NCBI GenBank assembly: GCA_030068075.1
Contig: CM057833.1
Coordinates: 45,403,587-45,467,586, forward strand
Direction: 5' to 3'
Length of the DNA stretch: 64,000 nucleotides
From: Paguma larvata
Taxonomy: Eukaryota > Chordata > Mammalia > Carnivora > Viverridae
This document shows positions 1 through 8,905 of the stretch, piece after piece; positions within the stretch are counted from its first letter, which is position 1, and every line of letters starts with the position of its first letter. A program made the position numbers and the translations under genes. The notes beneath the pieces are model-generated. The model saw only the letters and a list, made by a program, of their open reading frames with translations, searched no databases and was not told the DNA's origin.

Positions 1-884
1 GGCGTCTGACAGCAGTGCCTCACATATTTATATAGAAGATGCAGCTTGATCCCAACTTATTTTTCCAGATGAGTGAAGTGTCTCTGCCTGGTCTCAAGTC
101 TCACAAATAGGACAGCTGACTTCAGTTCCCATTAATTAGCTGTTTAACACAAAGCTACCCAGTGATCACTGCATCCAGGGTATAAAAATACAATTCCCGG
201 CAAGGAAATGAGACTGGGGTACAGACAGAGAATTGGAGGTCACCATATTCATCACTTGTCTCTTTCCCTCTGCTGCCCTGAACTCGGATGTCCCCAAGAC
301 CAGACCATCATCCATTCACCCTGATAGGTGGGTAATTGCATTCTCGAGCCACGGCATCTGGTCTTTTTTGAACATCTTCACTGCTGAGCAGTGTATACAA
401 AAAAACAAGATACAAATGCTGCAGAATTGATTCTTCTACCCTCTCCAAGAGGCACTGCTCCAAAGCTAGTTTAATTATAGGTGTTTAGACGTACTGAGAT
501 GAATACCTAGGGAACAGCCGTTCCACAGCACTGCTCTGGCAAGCATGTACTTTCTTTTCTATTTTTTTTCCCACTTTCCATTTTAACAAACAGTCAACCG
601 CGTGCTGCATGTAAGTGTTCTGTAATCAACGGAACACTAAAATGCCAAGTGTTAGGAAAAGGTCAGTGGAGGGTTTTAGACAGGAGCCCAGAGCCATATC
701 ATGGCCTCGAATGGCAAGGCTGTCATTTCCACTCAACTTCCAGGGTCAGTTAGCTTCCAGGTAACTACCAATATACCCTCACAAAAACTCAGTATGTTCA
801 ACAAGCTGCTCTCCACTTGCCTCTAAGAATTATCCAAGAATGCCCTTTAAATGTTGGCCTATACCATGGAAATTTCTAAAGGAG
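1..884. other. Anonymous non-repetitive DNA
   Basis: I recognise no gene, exon or named repeat. The stretch is moderately AT-rich and almost free of CpG. The one open frame (233-430, 65 codons) has no recognisable domain and no flanking splice structure I would trust. The segment could hold degraded repeats too old to see by eye. Confidence 0.5.
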
Positions 885-1092
885 TAGCAGATATGGAGAC
901 CCTGCAGACCTGGGTTTGGATCTCATCACTACTTAGGAAATGTGTGATGGTAAGCAAGTCACTTCACTTCTTGGAGCTTCGGTCTCACTAACAAATGGGA
1001 GTGATAATACCTATCTGTAGAGGCAGATGCAAGGCTTTATGGAAAGAACAAATGTAGACTCTGTGCACAGTACCAGATTCTTAGCAATGCCT
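885..1092 (+). repeat. MIR SINE remnant
   Basis: The order of landmarks matches MIR in sense orientation: a 'gacctgggtttggatc' segment, then 'gcaagtcacttcactt', a degraded 'CTGTAAAATGGG' block seen as 'taacaaatgggagtgataat', then 'cagtaccagattcttagca' near the 3' end. Diverged and probably about 200 bp. MIR is an inactive tRNA-derived SINE common to mammals. Confidence 0.75.
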
Positions 1093-1389
1093 AGGAGCAG
1101 CTACAATTCATTCAATTGTCATCTATCTATCCAATCAACAGAGCATTGACTTTGATAATTCAGAGTCAGATTTATGCGCAAATACATTTAGAAAGCAAAG
1201 GATTGGGGAGGGGGTATGGAGGGACCATGGAATGGATAACTACTGAGCTGTCTAATTTCCCCTAAGGCCAATGCACAAGGTCAGAGGAGGAAGGGTACTA
1301 GTAAAAGGATGTCTCCTTTCTCTGTGTGCTGACCGTATGCCCATTTAGTCTCAGGTCCCATTTCTGCCCTTCTCTGCCTATGACCCCCA
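1093..1389. other. Anonymous DNA
   Basis: No gene or recognised repeat. It includes a short G-rich run near 1206-1222. Nothing else is notable. Confidence 0.5.
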
Positions 1390-2097
1390 AACCTGCATTT
1401 CTTATGTCCTTTTGCCTGGTGGCTTTTGCTTAGGTTTTGTCAATAGGGAGACCTGGTAGGCTTTTACAAGTCAGGAAAAGGGAGAAAGAACTCACTTCCT
1501 GCTTCCATTTTCTGCCAGCAATCTTCCAGTAGCAGTGGTCACCTAGGGTCTCTGACATCCTTGGCAGTTTCCTCCTCTACAGTGCAAAGCATCTTCCTGA
1601 ATCCCAGGACTGGAATCCAGCAGCAACTCCACAATTCCACTTAGCTCCAGCCAAGTGGTGGCCCCATCAGCCATGCAGTGTTAGCTCGGCGCTTTCATCA
1701 GCAACCAGTAACCTTCCCCAGCGGCTCAGCACTACAGTCCAGTACCTGGATGTCCAAGCACAAGCTATGTGATGCCTTCTCTCTGGTTCCAACACCAGCC
1801 TTGGCAATCCCTTCTCACTGATTTCAACACGGGCTGGATCCCTGGCCCATCATAGAGCATCTTAGTAGGAGGAAATTGCTAGGCACTGGAAACACCACAC
1901 CTTTCTTCCACTCAATCAAGCCTAGGTGTGGTAGCTACTTCCTATATTTACTAATCTCTGACCTACTCACCTTGTTCTTTTGTTCTTTCAACCTTCCCAA
2001 CTATTTTATAACTAATCCCCTTTATCAAACCCCCTCTGTGTGAACCAATAAATATCATTTTTCATTTCCTGAGGGGACCCTGCCAGATAAACATCCT
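1390..2097 (+). repeat. Old LTR-like interspersed repeat (family not resolved)
   Basis: The right half (about 1920-2095) runs 'cctaggtgtggtagctactt', an interval rich in CTT/CCTT, then 'ccaataaatatcattttt' and 'gaggggaccctgccag'. This is the same end arrangement as 24815-25225 in this window ('tttaataaagtttctcag' then 'tgctgggaccca'). I know this as a widespread mammalian repeat with an AATAAA-like signal before its end, but I cannot name it safely. The left edge is a guess. No reading frame is kept. Confidence 0.5.
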
Positions 2098-2154
2098 GCA
2101 CATGTGAATGTGGACATTGAAACCTGAGGGGGGATTAAGAAGGTTGTGTTAAAA

Positions 2155-2205
2155 GTCGGTACCCTTCAATCCAATAATTCTATTGCAAATCTTAAAAGAG
2201 ATGTC
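2155..2205 (+). repeat. Old L1M/HAL1-like LINE, left part
   Basis: The segment 'tacccttcaatccaataatt' matches the classic L1M ORF2/3' stretch 'tacccwttgacccagcaatt'. The element seems to continue at 2505-2645, so the intervening L2-like DNA may be a later insertion. Confidence 0.5.
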
Positions 2206-2504
2206 AGCTAACTCCTATTCCTCCCTCAAACTTCACTGACATGTCACCTTCACAGGTGGCTTTTCTGGCTTCTGAATCTAAATGATTTGCCTGCCCATAG
2301 CAGCCTGAATCTTTCCCTTATAGCATCATCACAATTTATAAAAATATAATTTTGTGATTCTCTTCGTCTTTCTCTCCATTAGGTAAAAGCTTGATAAGAG
2401 CAGGAAATGGATCTATTTGGTCACTGGTCTTTCCGGCACCTGGAAAAAGGTTTACCTTGTACAGTATTCAAAAAATGCCTGCTGAATGTATAAATAAGGG
2501 AATG
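2206..2504 (+). repeat. L2 LINE 3' fragment
   Basis: The L2 order is visible: 'tcactgacatgtcaccttc', then 'ggcttttctggcttctgaa', then 'gataagagcaggaaatgg', and a degraded end 'aaaaaatgcctgctgaatg'. Sense orientation, strongly diverged. It lies between two pieces that both look like one L1M/HAL1 element. Confidence 0.6.
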
Positions 2505-2645
2505 ACCAAAGATATTCATTGTGGCATTGTTTATATTAAACTGTAAACAACCTAGAAATTTACTATGATAAAAACAGATAAGTATATGAAAAATCCACAC
2601 AGTAGGTCAACAGCACCATAATACTTAGCTTGATTGTAGATGTTT
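2505..2645 (+). repeat. Old L1M/HAL1-like LINE, right part
   Basis: 'gatattcattgtggcattgt' followed by 'ttatattaaactgtaaacaa' matches the well-known L1M sequence around 'ttcattgcagcattgtttataatagc'. Sense orientation. It probably belongs with 2155-2205. Confidence 0.65.
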
Positions 2646-2648
2646 TTT

Positions 2649-2756
2649 GGGGCACCTCGCAGGCTCAGTCGGTAGAGCATGCAACTCTTGATCTCAGCAT
2701 TGTGAGTTTGAACCCCACGTTGGGTATAGAGATTACTTAAAAATATCTTTAAAAAA
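2649..2756 (+). repeat. CAN SINE, short form (SINEC_b-like)
   Basis: Carnivore tRNA-derived SINE: head 'ggggcacctcgcaggctcag', B-box-like 'gagtttgaaccccacg', then the diagnostic short-form body 'gggtatagagattactta' and an A-rich tail. It lacks the GGAGCCTGCTTC and CT-rich body of the long form. It ends against a hAT-like relic. Subfamily name is tentative. Confidence 0.88.
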
Positions 2757-2905
2757 ATGCAGTAAATGTTTTTCAAAGTGTGGCCCATGAGCCACATGCC
2801 TGCAAATCATCTGGATTATTAAAATCCAGATTCCCAGGCACTACTTCTACATTTTCATAGGCTCTCTATAGGTGATTTTCATGTTCCCTAACTCTAGGCA
2901 ATCCC
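2757..2905. repeat. Probable hAT-Charlie MITE relic
   Basis: 'tttttcaaagtgtggccc', 'aaatcatctggattatta' and 'aatccagattcccaggcac' resemble the MER5/MER20/MER58 group of non-autonomous hAT elements. Terminal repeats are not clean, so family and orientation are left open. Confidence 0.45.
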
Positions 2906-2966
2906 TGGTCCAACAAGTATTTATGCAGATTACAAAGATTTCGCACTAACTTAAAAATGTATTTTA

Positions 2967-3165
2967 GGGGAATCTGGGTGGCTCAGTTGGTTAAGTGTCT
3001 GCCTCTCGATTTCAGCTTAGGTCGAAATCTCACAGTTCACGAGATCAAACACTGCATCTGACTCTGCACTGACATCATGGAACCTGCTGGAGATTCTCTC
3101 CCTCCCTCTCTCTCTGCTCCTTCTCTGTTTGCATGCTTTCTCTCTCAAAAATAAATAGACATTTA
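2967..3165 (+). repeat. CAN SINE, long form, with 14-bp target duplication
   Basis: Head 'ggggaatctgggtggctcag', body 'ggaacctgctggagattctc', a CT-rich run and the tail 'aaaaataaatagac'. It is flanked by perfect 14-bp direct repeats AAAAATGTATTTTA at 2953-2966 and 3166-3179, the mark of L1-driven retroposition. The B box is mutated ('agatcaaac'), so it is an older copy and unlikely to be transcribed by Pol III. Confidence 0.93.
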
Positions 3166-3179
3166 AAAAATGTATTTTA

Positions 3180-3739
3180 TCACATTGATTGGGCAAAGGG
3201 AAAGTAAAACCAACCAAATAAATTCTTTAAAAAAAGACAGTCATATAATTAAATTAGAAAAATAAATAGGCATGTAGGAATGTAAAGAGATAAACAAAGA
3301 ACAAATATAACAACTTTTATTTTAAATCTTAGAAAAAGGACTAGAAGGAAACACACCAAAATATTTTTCTTTGAGGAATTGTGAAAATACTACTTTGTCC
3401 TCCTCTTTCTGAGTTTCAATATTTTCTGAATTTCTGAAAGTAAGTATGTATTTTACTGTGGAAAAATAACAAACCAAATTATCTCTAAAAAGAAAAAGAG
3501 AGAGAGTCATCAGATCCCCTAGGCCAGCTGAAAATCCCAGGACAGGATCTCCCCATTTCTTCCTTTGGGTTCCTTGGGCAGCTCTGCCATCATTACTTAT
3601 CTCCCGTAAGGCAGGCGATGTGATCGCTTCCCTAAATCTTACCCCGTCTGCACTAACACCAGAGCTTGGCAGCTGGTAAGCCATTGAAATTTCATACTTA
3701 AGACATCAAAGCTGGCAGCCTGGCTTTCAATTCCCCCCA
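3180..3739. other. Anonymous DNA with a 120-codon open frame of no known family
   Basis: No repeat is recognised. The reverse-strand open frame 3322-3684 has no domain, signal or conserved pattern that I recognise. AT-rich at the left, turning more GC-rich after 3510. I do not call a gene. Confidence 0.45.
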
Positions 3740-4060
3740 GCTCATCTTCTTAGGAGAAAAATTTCTTGAAAGCACTTGATCCCTTGAAGTTATTGGGCAC
3801 CACATTTAGCCAAAGCCTCGCTCAGGACGGAGAGGCAGAGTCGGAGAAAGCCCATATGCAGTATATTAAAGGCTTGGGTATGTGCGTGACGTGGAGCGGA
3901 AACGGAGCCAAACAGCCGATGAGCTCGCAGCCCCTGGAGTCTAACTCCCAACAGACTGCACAATTATTGTCATGGGAGGAAGCAGGAAGATGGCATGTGT
4001 GGCAGGGGTTAATCTTGGGGGAGACTCTCTGCGTAGCCAAGCCTGGAGCCTACCATTACC
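3740..4060. promoter_or_regulatory. Candidate regulatory segment (unique, CpG above background)
   Basis: The segment is free of repeats that I can recognise and keeps more CpG than its surroundings (around 3832, 3841, 3885-3905 and 3920-3930). It holds a CRE half-site with good context, TGACGTGG at 3887-3894. The forward open frame 3766-4074 (102 codons) matches no family. Inference only; conservation in other mammals would decide. Confidence 0.3.
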
Positions 4061-4654
4061 CAGAAAGAGCATAATGGCATGCTGTTAGGCTGTCTCCTAG
4101 GAGGAGACTTTTAGGTGAGCCCTTTGACATGCTTAAAATAGAGCCTAGCTCAGCTGGGCTGCTGGTTGGGTATGATGCTTCCGCCGTGCCTTCAGCTCCT
4201 GAGCTGGCAACTCTCTGCAGAGACCCCAGGCCTTCTTCCTCGGTGCTCCATAAAAACAGTCACTCTCTCAGGCAGGTAAAAGAAAATGATGCCTATTTCC
4301 TATAAAGTAACAGGCAAAAGTGCTCCCCAACAGCAGAGTCTGGGCCATAACAGCCAAACCAGCACCTCAGAACAGGCATTTTGACAGGCACTGACAAAGC
4401 CTCTGTGCAGTGTGCTGGGCCGGCCCGCCTCTCCCAGACAACGAAATTACCATAAAGCCCTTGGCAGCAGCCCCTTTGCCATCTCTTGGCTCCAGTTTTT
4501 CTGCTACTTTAATCCATTCTAACACAGGTAAAGCTTCCCAAAGCCCAGATTTCGTCAGGTTCAGAAAATGAAGAGCTGAGAATCGAAGAGGAGCTTTAGA
4601 GCCTGGCATCCAAGTCCCTATATATTCCAGCTCCAGCTAATACTCCTGAATGTG
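4061..4654. other. Anonymous unique DNA
   Basis: No gene or recognised repeat. Somewhat GC-richer than average, with CAGCTG-type E-box motifs near 4150-4165. The reverse open frame 4367-4609 has no recognisable product. Confidence 0.45.
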
Positions 4655-4732
4655 AAATCATAATAGTCAACGTGTCCCAAGTGCTCACTGCGTATGCTAC
4701 ACAATATCCTTAGGGGTTTGAAAAAAAAAAAA
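4655..4732 (-). repeat. MIR SINE, first part (split by a CAN SINE)
   Basis: 'tcccaagtgctcactgcgta' fits the antisense MIR start (…gagcgcttactatgtgcc…). The antisense sequence resumes after the CAN SINE at 4977, so the SINE appears to have inserted into this MIR. A 12-nt A run precedes the insertion. Confidence 0.55.
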
Positions 4733-4976
4733 GGGGGCCGCCTGAGTGGCTCAGTCAGTTAAGCGGCTGACTTCAGCTCAGGTCATGATCTCACAGTCTG
4801 TGAGTTCGAGCCCCGTGTTGGGCTCTGTGCTGATGGCTCGGAGCCTGGAGCCTGCTTCGTTTTCTGTGTCTCCCTCTCTCTCTGCCCTTCCCCTGCTCAC
4901 GTTCTGTCTCTATAGCTCTCAAAAATAAATAAACGTTAAAAAAATTTTTTTTAAAGAATAAAAAAAGAAAAAAAAG
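4733..4976 (+). repeat. CAN SINE, long form (felid-type)
   Basis: Well-preserved copy: A box 'tggctcagtcagtt', perfect B box GAGTTCGAGCCCC at 4802-4814, 'ggagcctggagcctgcttcg', a CTCTCTCT stretch and the tail 'aaaaataaataaacgtt'. The preserved internal Pol III boxes suggest a relatively young copy. An A-rich target obscures the duplication. Confidence 0.95.
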
Positions 4977-5112
4977 TAGTTCACTTAGTTCTCGAAATAA
5001 CACTAGGAACAGGACAGGAATAAACAAGGACAGGAAACTGAGGCACAGGTCAAGGACCCTAAGGTTATATAGCTAATAAGCAGGAGAGCCAGTGTTGGGA
5101 GCCAGCAGGGTG
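4977..5112 (-). repeat. MIR SINE, second part
   Basis: The antisense MIR core 'ggaaactgaggcacagg' is very clear, followed by 'atatagctaataagcaggag' (consensus 'cacagctagtaagtggcag'). It continues the fragment at 4655-4732. Confidence 0.75.
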
Positions 5113-5450
5113 ACTCCACAGCCCACATGGGTACACTTGTTCCTCAGTCATCCCCAGAAGAAATGGTCCCCACCAGCTGGGCCAGTCCAAACACTCTTCC
5201 CTAAATGTATCCGTCCTACTCACCCTGATTTCCCCCACATTCCCCTTCTCCCCATGGAGTAAGGACGATGCAAGAGACCTCAGGCCCAAGGCCAGATCTG
5301 AGTTTCCAGGCCATCCATGCTTCTCTGCAGCATAGGGCAGTCGTGGATGGAGCTGTCCCCGAAGGAGCCTGGGGAGCCCTGGGGTTTGGCTGAATTCCTT
5401 AGAAACTTGGGCTTGGAATCTATTGAATCTTGAAACAAAAAGGTTTATCC
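5113..5450. other. Anonymous unique DNA inside the longest open frame
   Basis: The reverse-strand frame 5065-5526 (153 codons) is the longest in the window, but it begins and ends inside MIR-derived DNA and shows no known domain, signal peptide or compositional sign of coding. I treat it as chance. Confidence 0.5.
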
Positions 5451-5550
5451 AGCTCCTCACCTGTAAACTAGCGAGAATAGTCCTGCCCCATACAGTCAGA
5501 ATAAGGGTTAAATGAGAGAAGGACACAAAGGGCTTTGAAAACTTCTGTGA
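5451..5550 (+). repeat. MIR-like fragment
   Basis: 'cctcacctgtaaactagcga' then 'gttaaatgagagaaggac' and 'aaagggctttgaaaact' are in the order of the sense MIR 3' half. Short and diverged. Confidence 0.5.
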
Positions 5551-5698
5551 TCACATCCACCTGTGAACTCCCATAGCATGTTTCACTAATATTTCTTTTC
5601 ACCTTTACTATGCCCATTAGCATTCCCGTTTCCTCCTCACTGTTACCCTGTCTCTAGCTGTTCATTAAAGAGGTATGTACCTTCATAGGTGGGCTGTT

Positions 5699-5812
5699 TG
5701 TATATATATATATATAAATATAATTATTTATAATAAATAAATATAATTTATTATTTATTTGTATTTATATTTATTATAAATAATTATATATATATATATA
5801 ATTTTTTTTTAA
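5699..5812. repeat. AT-only tract with a perfect 22-bp inverted repeat
   Basis: An almost pure A/T block starting and ending in (TA)n. The arms 5718-5739 and 5768-5789 are exact reverse complements of 22 bases, separated by 28 bases, and pairing continues outward into the TA runs after one mismatch. It can form a cruciform and resembles small palindromic AT-rich repeats. Confidence 0.9.
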
Positions 5813-6028
5813 AGAAGGGAGGCCTTGGGTGCTCTGAAATCAGCTATCCACGTGTTTCTGGGAACTCATCTGCTTAAAGTCTTTAGGTTAAGCCCTAAAT
5901 CAGGGGCCACCACTAATATGCCCTGTGGCTCCCCTTCCTACACCTTCTTCCCTTGTTTAGCGCATGGACACTGCTTCACTTTCAAGATACCAATAAGGAA
6001 ACAGTCTTCTTCCATCCTCTTGTCCTGT
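5813..6028. other. Anonymous DNA, possibly old L1
   Basis: No gene is seen. It lies directly upstream of an L1M-like 3' end in the same orientation and could be its diverged upstream part. Confidence 0.4.
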
Positions 6029-6125
6029 AAGAATGGGATATGCTTTTCTAAACTGGGTTTAGACTTTAAATGGTATGTGAATTATATCTCAATTGAGTGT
6101 TTTTTGTTTGTTTGTTTTTAAGCGG
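6029..6125 (+). repeat. L1M 3' end
   Basis: 'actttaaatggtatgtgaat' followed by 'tatatctcaattgagtg' matches the terminal 3' UTR of old L1M elements ('gtatgtgaattatatctcaataaag'). It is followed by a small TTTG repeat (6102-6119). Confidence 0.65.
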
Positions 6126-6231
6126 CTTCACAATGTGTGAACAAATAGTGGTGGCTATATTCCAATAAATCTTTATTGACAAAAAAATAGATTTCCGACT
6201 TCATACTAATCACACAGGGTCTGTGAGGGGG

Positions 6232-6305
6232 TGATGATATATCGGTAAGAGCTCAGGCTTTGGAGTAAGACGGACCTCATTTCGAACCCTGGGTCCTTCC
6301 GGTCA
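6232..6305 (+). repeat. MIR 5' fragment
   Basis: 'cggtaagagctcaggctttg' then 'gagtaagacggacctcattt' and 'cgaaccctgggt' match the sense MIR start. The rest of the element is missing. Confidence 0.6.
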
Positions 6306-6329
6306 CTGAATGCTATGCTTCCTGACACA

Positions 6330-6648
6330 TACAGGCACTCGAAATTGGCAGTTCCTTTCCTGCTCCAGCACTGTGGCTGAAGCCCAGTGTTAAGGGCTGA
6401 GGGTACAGAAATGAAGGAGCCACCATTACTGCCTTGAAAGAGCTCTACACTCTACTGGAGCTTACAGAAATGTACATTTGTACACACACATATCTCGCCT
6501 CATGGGACAGGTAAACATAGGTCCTAGCAAAGCATGCAAAAGAGCCACCAAACATAGTGTGGGCTGAGCGCCAGTCAGGGATGTTTTCCCAGAGCCCAGA
6601 AGGAGTAAAGTTTGAGCTAAGTTTCAGAAGATGAAAGGACACAAACCC
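6330..6648 (-). repeat. L2 LINE 3' fragment
   Basis: Antisense L2 order: 'gttaagggctgagggtacag', 'ctctactggagcttacagaa', 'cagtcagggatgttttccc', then 'taaagtttgagctaagtttc' (L2 antisense 'gtgacatttgagctgagacct'). Diverged and without a frame. Confidence 0.6.
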
Positions 6649-6649
6649 T

Positions 6650-6862
6650 ACATCAGACAACTTGGGTTCTAATCCCTGCTCTGCCCCCTATTTGCTGTAC
6701 GACCCAAACAGGGAAAATTCACCTCTCTGAGCTTCGGTGTCCACACTCCAGAAAAAGGAAGTAGTAAGTAATGCTTAACTTGTGGGTTTGTTGTGACATT
6801 TACTGAAAGTGACTGTGGAGCCTACGGTGAGTTTAGGGGCTGAGCTAGATGTCCATAAAAAT
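6650..6862 (+). repeat. MIR SINE remnant
   Basis: 'cttgggttctaatccctgct', 'ctgccccctatttgctgta' and 'cctctctgagcttcggtgtc' are clear sense MIR landmarks. The 3' half ('tggagcctacggtgag') is weaker. Confidence 0.75.
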
Positions 6863-7084
6863 TAAAAATTCTGTGAATCCCTACACAACATGCCAGTCAG
6901 TTGGAAGTAGTTCGGGGTGCATACATGAGCACAGGTTTATACTGGTATCTATATCTAACACAGATCCATTTGAGGGAGCTTATTCCTGGTAAATGCCTGG
7001 GGAGGCCAGCAGACAGGAGAGCTCCACTCCATGGCAACAACCCCAGCCCCCCACCAGCCTAATGTGTGTTTCTAGAGTTTGTTT
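6863..7084. other. Anonymous DNA
   Basis: No recognised gene or repeat. Confidence 0.4.
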
Positions 7085-7225
7085 TTCTTAAGTGCTTCAG
7101 GGTTACTGTATCTCCTTTACCTTTATGACAATCTAATGTAGTTAGAAGCAGGCAATATTATTTTCATTTTATCAGTGCAGTTATTAATGCTGAGACTTAA
7201 GGCTAAGTAAGCTAGCTTATTAAAC
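7085..7225 (-). repeat. MIR fragment
   Basis: 'aggcaatattattttcattt' then 'tatcagtgcag' and 'gctgagacttaaggctaag' fit antisense MIR around 'cccattttacagatgaggaaactgaggc'. Degraded. Confidence 0.5.
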
Positions 7226-7419
7226 TGTGGTAAAGGCCCTGAAGGTCATTTAGTCCTGACCCTCATGCTGTGGCTACAACGCTCTGAACAGCATTTCTGC
7301 CAAGGTCTTATCCAGCTAATGTCTGGTTATTTTTAGGGACAGGTTTTTCAGTTTGTAAGAGACAGAACTCTGAGTGTGGCCTTGGGAAAACCTTTTTCTG
7401 CCAAGGCTAAACTACAGTC

Positions 7420-7600
7420 CATCTGGGCTTTGGTATCTGAGAGATCTGGGTTCAAATCCTGGCTTTACCATTCACTAGCTGGGCAAGTAGTCCATCTCTC
7501 CAAGTCTCCCTATCCTCATGTATAAAGTTAGAGTGCAAATATCTACTTTCTAGAGTTCTTTGGTGACTAAATAAGTAGTAGAAAGCAAGACTCTCTGGCA
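7420..7600 (+). repeat. MIR SINE remnant
   Basis: Clear sense MIR: 'gatctgggttcaaatcctgg', 'accattcactagctgggc', 'caagtctccctatcctcatg', then 'taaagttagagtgcaaat'. Confidence 0.82.
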
Positions 7601-7832
7601 ATTATAAAGCAACACACACATACACACATAAGTTGTCATTGGTTTCACGGTTATAATAAGGGTTTTTCACCCATCTTCACAGTCAAATGTGCAGCTTTCC
7701 AGATAGTCCAAGCCGTTCTCTGACCCCTGGCTTTGTACTTTTTGTTTTCATTGATGGAAATTACTTCCCCTCACTTTCTGTCACTGCTCTCTATTCGTTT
7801 CTCTAGACTTAGCTTTAAAATGGACTTTTCTT

Positions 7833-7938
7833 GGGGAGCCTAGCTGGCTCAGTCAGTGGCGTGTTCAACTCTTAATCTCAGGGTTAAGGTTTGAAGCCCC
7901 ATGTGGGTGTAGAGATTACTTAAAAATAAAATCATCAA
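7833..7938 (+). repeat. CAN SINE, short form (SINEC_b-like)
   Basis: Head 'ggggagcctagctggctcag', short body 'gggtgtagagattactta' and the tail 'aaaaataaaatc'. Its tail is the target into which the next SINE inserted. Confidence 0.9.
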
Positions 7939-8144
7939 GGTGCACCTGGATGGCTCAGTTGGTTAAGCGTCTGACTCCTGATTTCTGCTCAGGCCATAAT
8001 CTCACCAGTCGTGACATGGTGCCTCATGTCAGGCTTCTCACTGACAGCATGGAGCCTGCTTGGCATTCTCTCTCTCTCCTCTCTCTCTACCCCTCCCCCA
8101 CTTGCACTCTCTCACTCTCTCTCTCAAAATAAATAAACTTAAAA
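7939..8144 (+). repeat. CAN SINE, long form, nested in the tail of another SINE
   Basis: Head 'ggtgcacctggatggctcag', body 'catggagcctgcttggcatt', CT-rich run and AAATAAA tail. The flanks AAAATCATCAA (7928-7938) and AAAATCTTCAA (8145-8155) form an 11-bp target duplication with one mismatch lying in the A-rich tail of the short SINE at 7833. This shows the order of insertion directly. Confidence 0.93.
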
Positions 8145-8171
8145 AAAATCTTCAAAAAGAAAAAAAAAAAG

Positions 8172-8362
8172 ACCTCCTCTTGACTCCGTCTTATCTACTC
8201 CTTTACATCTTCACCATATCCCACACTTTCCTCCCTCATAACACCCAAAACAATGACATCATGTAAAACTTATGTGTCTTTCTCATTGACTCTGAGTTCC
8301 ACAAAGTCATGGGCTCAGTACCTATCACTAGTCTTTTCAGCACATAGTATAGGTCTGCAGCT
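8172..8362 (+). repeat. L2 LINE 3' fragment
   Basis: 'gactctgagttccacaaagt' then 'catgggctcagtacctatc' and 'cagcacatagtataggtctg' match the sense L2 end (start 'gtaagctcc', end 'cctggcacatagtaggc'). The upstream pyrimidine-rich part fits the L2 3' UTR. Confidence 0.6.
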
Positions 8363-8375
8363 AAGTAGATGGGGA

Positions 8376-8428
8376 AGTTCAGAAAGAAAGAAAGAAGGAG
8401 AGAGGTAGGAAGAAAGGAAGGTAGAAAT
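8376..8428. repeat. GAAA/GGAA purine microsatellite
   Basis: An imperfect purine tract of GAAA and GGAA units on this strand (agaaagaaagaaagaagg…). It is complementary in type to the CTTT tract 350 bp downstream. Confidence 0.85.
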
Positions 8429-8732
8429 TTGGAAATCACTGTATAAGAGAGAGAAAGGAACTAAAATAGAGTAAACAGAAGCTTAACAGAGTGCACAGCC
8501 TGAGAGCCTGATGTCTGAAGCAGCTTTTTCCCAAGGAACCACCATCCCATGAAATGTTCATACTTGTTCCATGAAAAAAGGGTCCATGGACAAGAAAGTT
8601 GAAAAATGTACATCATGATAACACCCTTGTGCAAATATATGATGCCCACAAGCATAATAAATGATCCAAGAAGTTTCATAATTAAGGATTCTCTTTATCT
8701 TTGCATTCAAAAACTTTCTTTGATTAATAGCA
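8429..8732. other. Anonymous DNA, possibly a diverged hAT relic
   Basis: 'catgaaaaaagggtccatgg' and 'acaagaaagttgaaaaatg' recall a hAT/Tigger end, but no matching partner end is visible. No gene seen. Confidence 0.35.
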
Positions 8733-8905
8733 TCTTCTTTCTCTTCCTTCCTTTCTTTCTTTCTTTCTTCCTTCTTTCTTTCTTTCCTTCCTTCCTTCCT
8801 TCCTTCTTTCTTTCGTCTTCCTGCCTTCTTCCTGCCTGCCTTTCTGCCTACCTTCTTTCCTTTCTGCCTTTCTTCCTGCCTGCCCAACTGCTTTCTTTCT
8901 TGTTT
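8733..8905. repeat. Polypyrimidine CTTT/CTTC/CTGC microsatellite
   Basis: About 170 bases of almost pure C/T with CTTT, CTTC and CCTGCCTT variants. Long frames read through it on both strands (low-complexity KKERKEGR or FLPSFLLSFF types) and are artefacts. Expected to be length-variable and able to form triplex DNA. Confidence 0.93.

Noticed and set aside
4746..4928. MAQSVKRLTSAQVMISQSVSSS-type frames, also at 7950, 37290 and 61445 (plus) and 43781 and 52473 (minus)
   Set aside because: The repeated peptide is the translation of CAN SINE bodies, not a protein family.
5065..5526. Longest open frame (153 codons, minus strand)
   Set aside because: It starts and ends in MIR-derived sequence and shows no domain or coding composition; the length is expected by chance in 64 kb.
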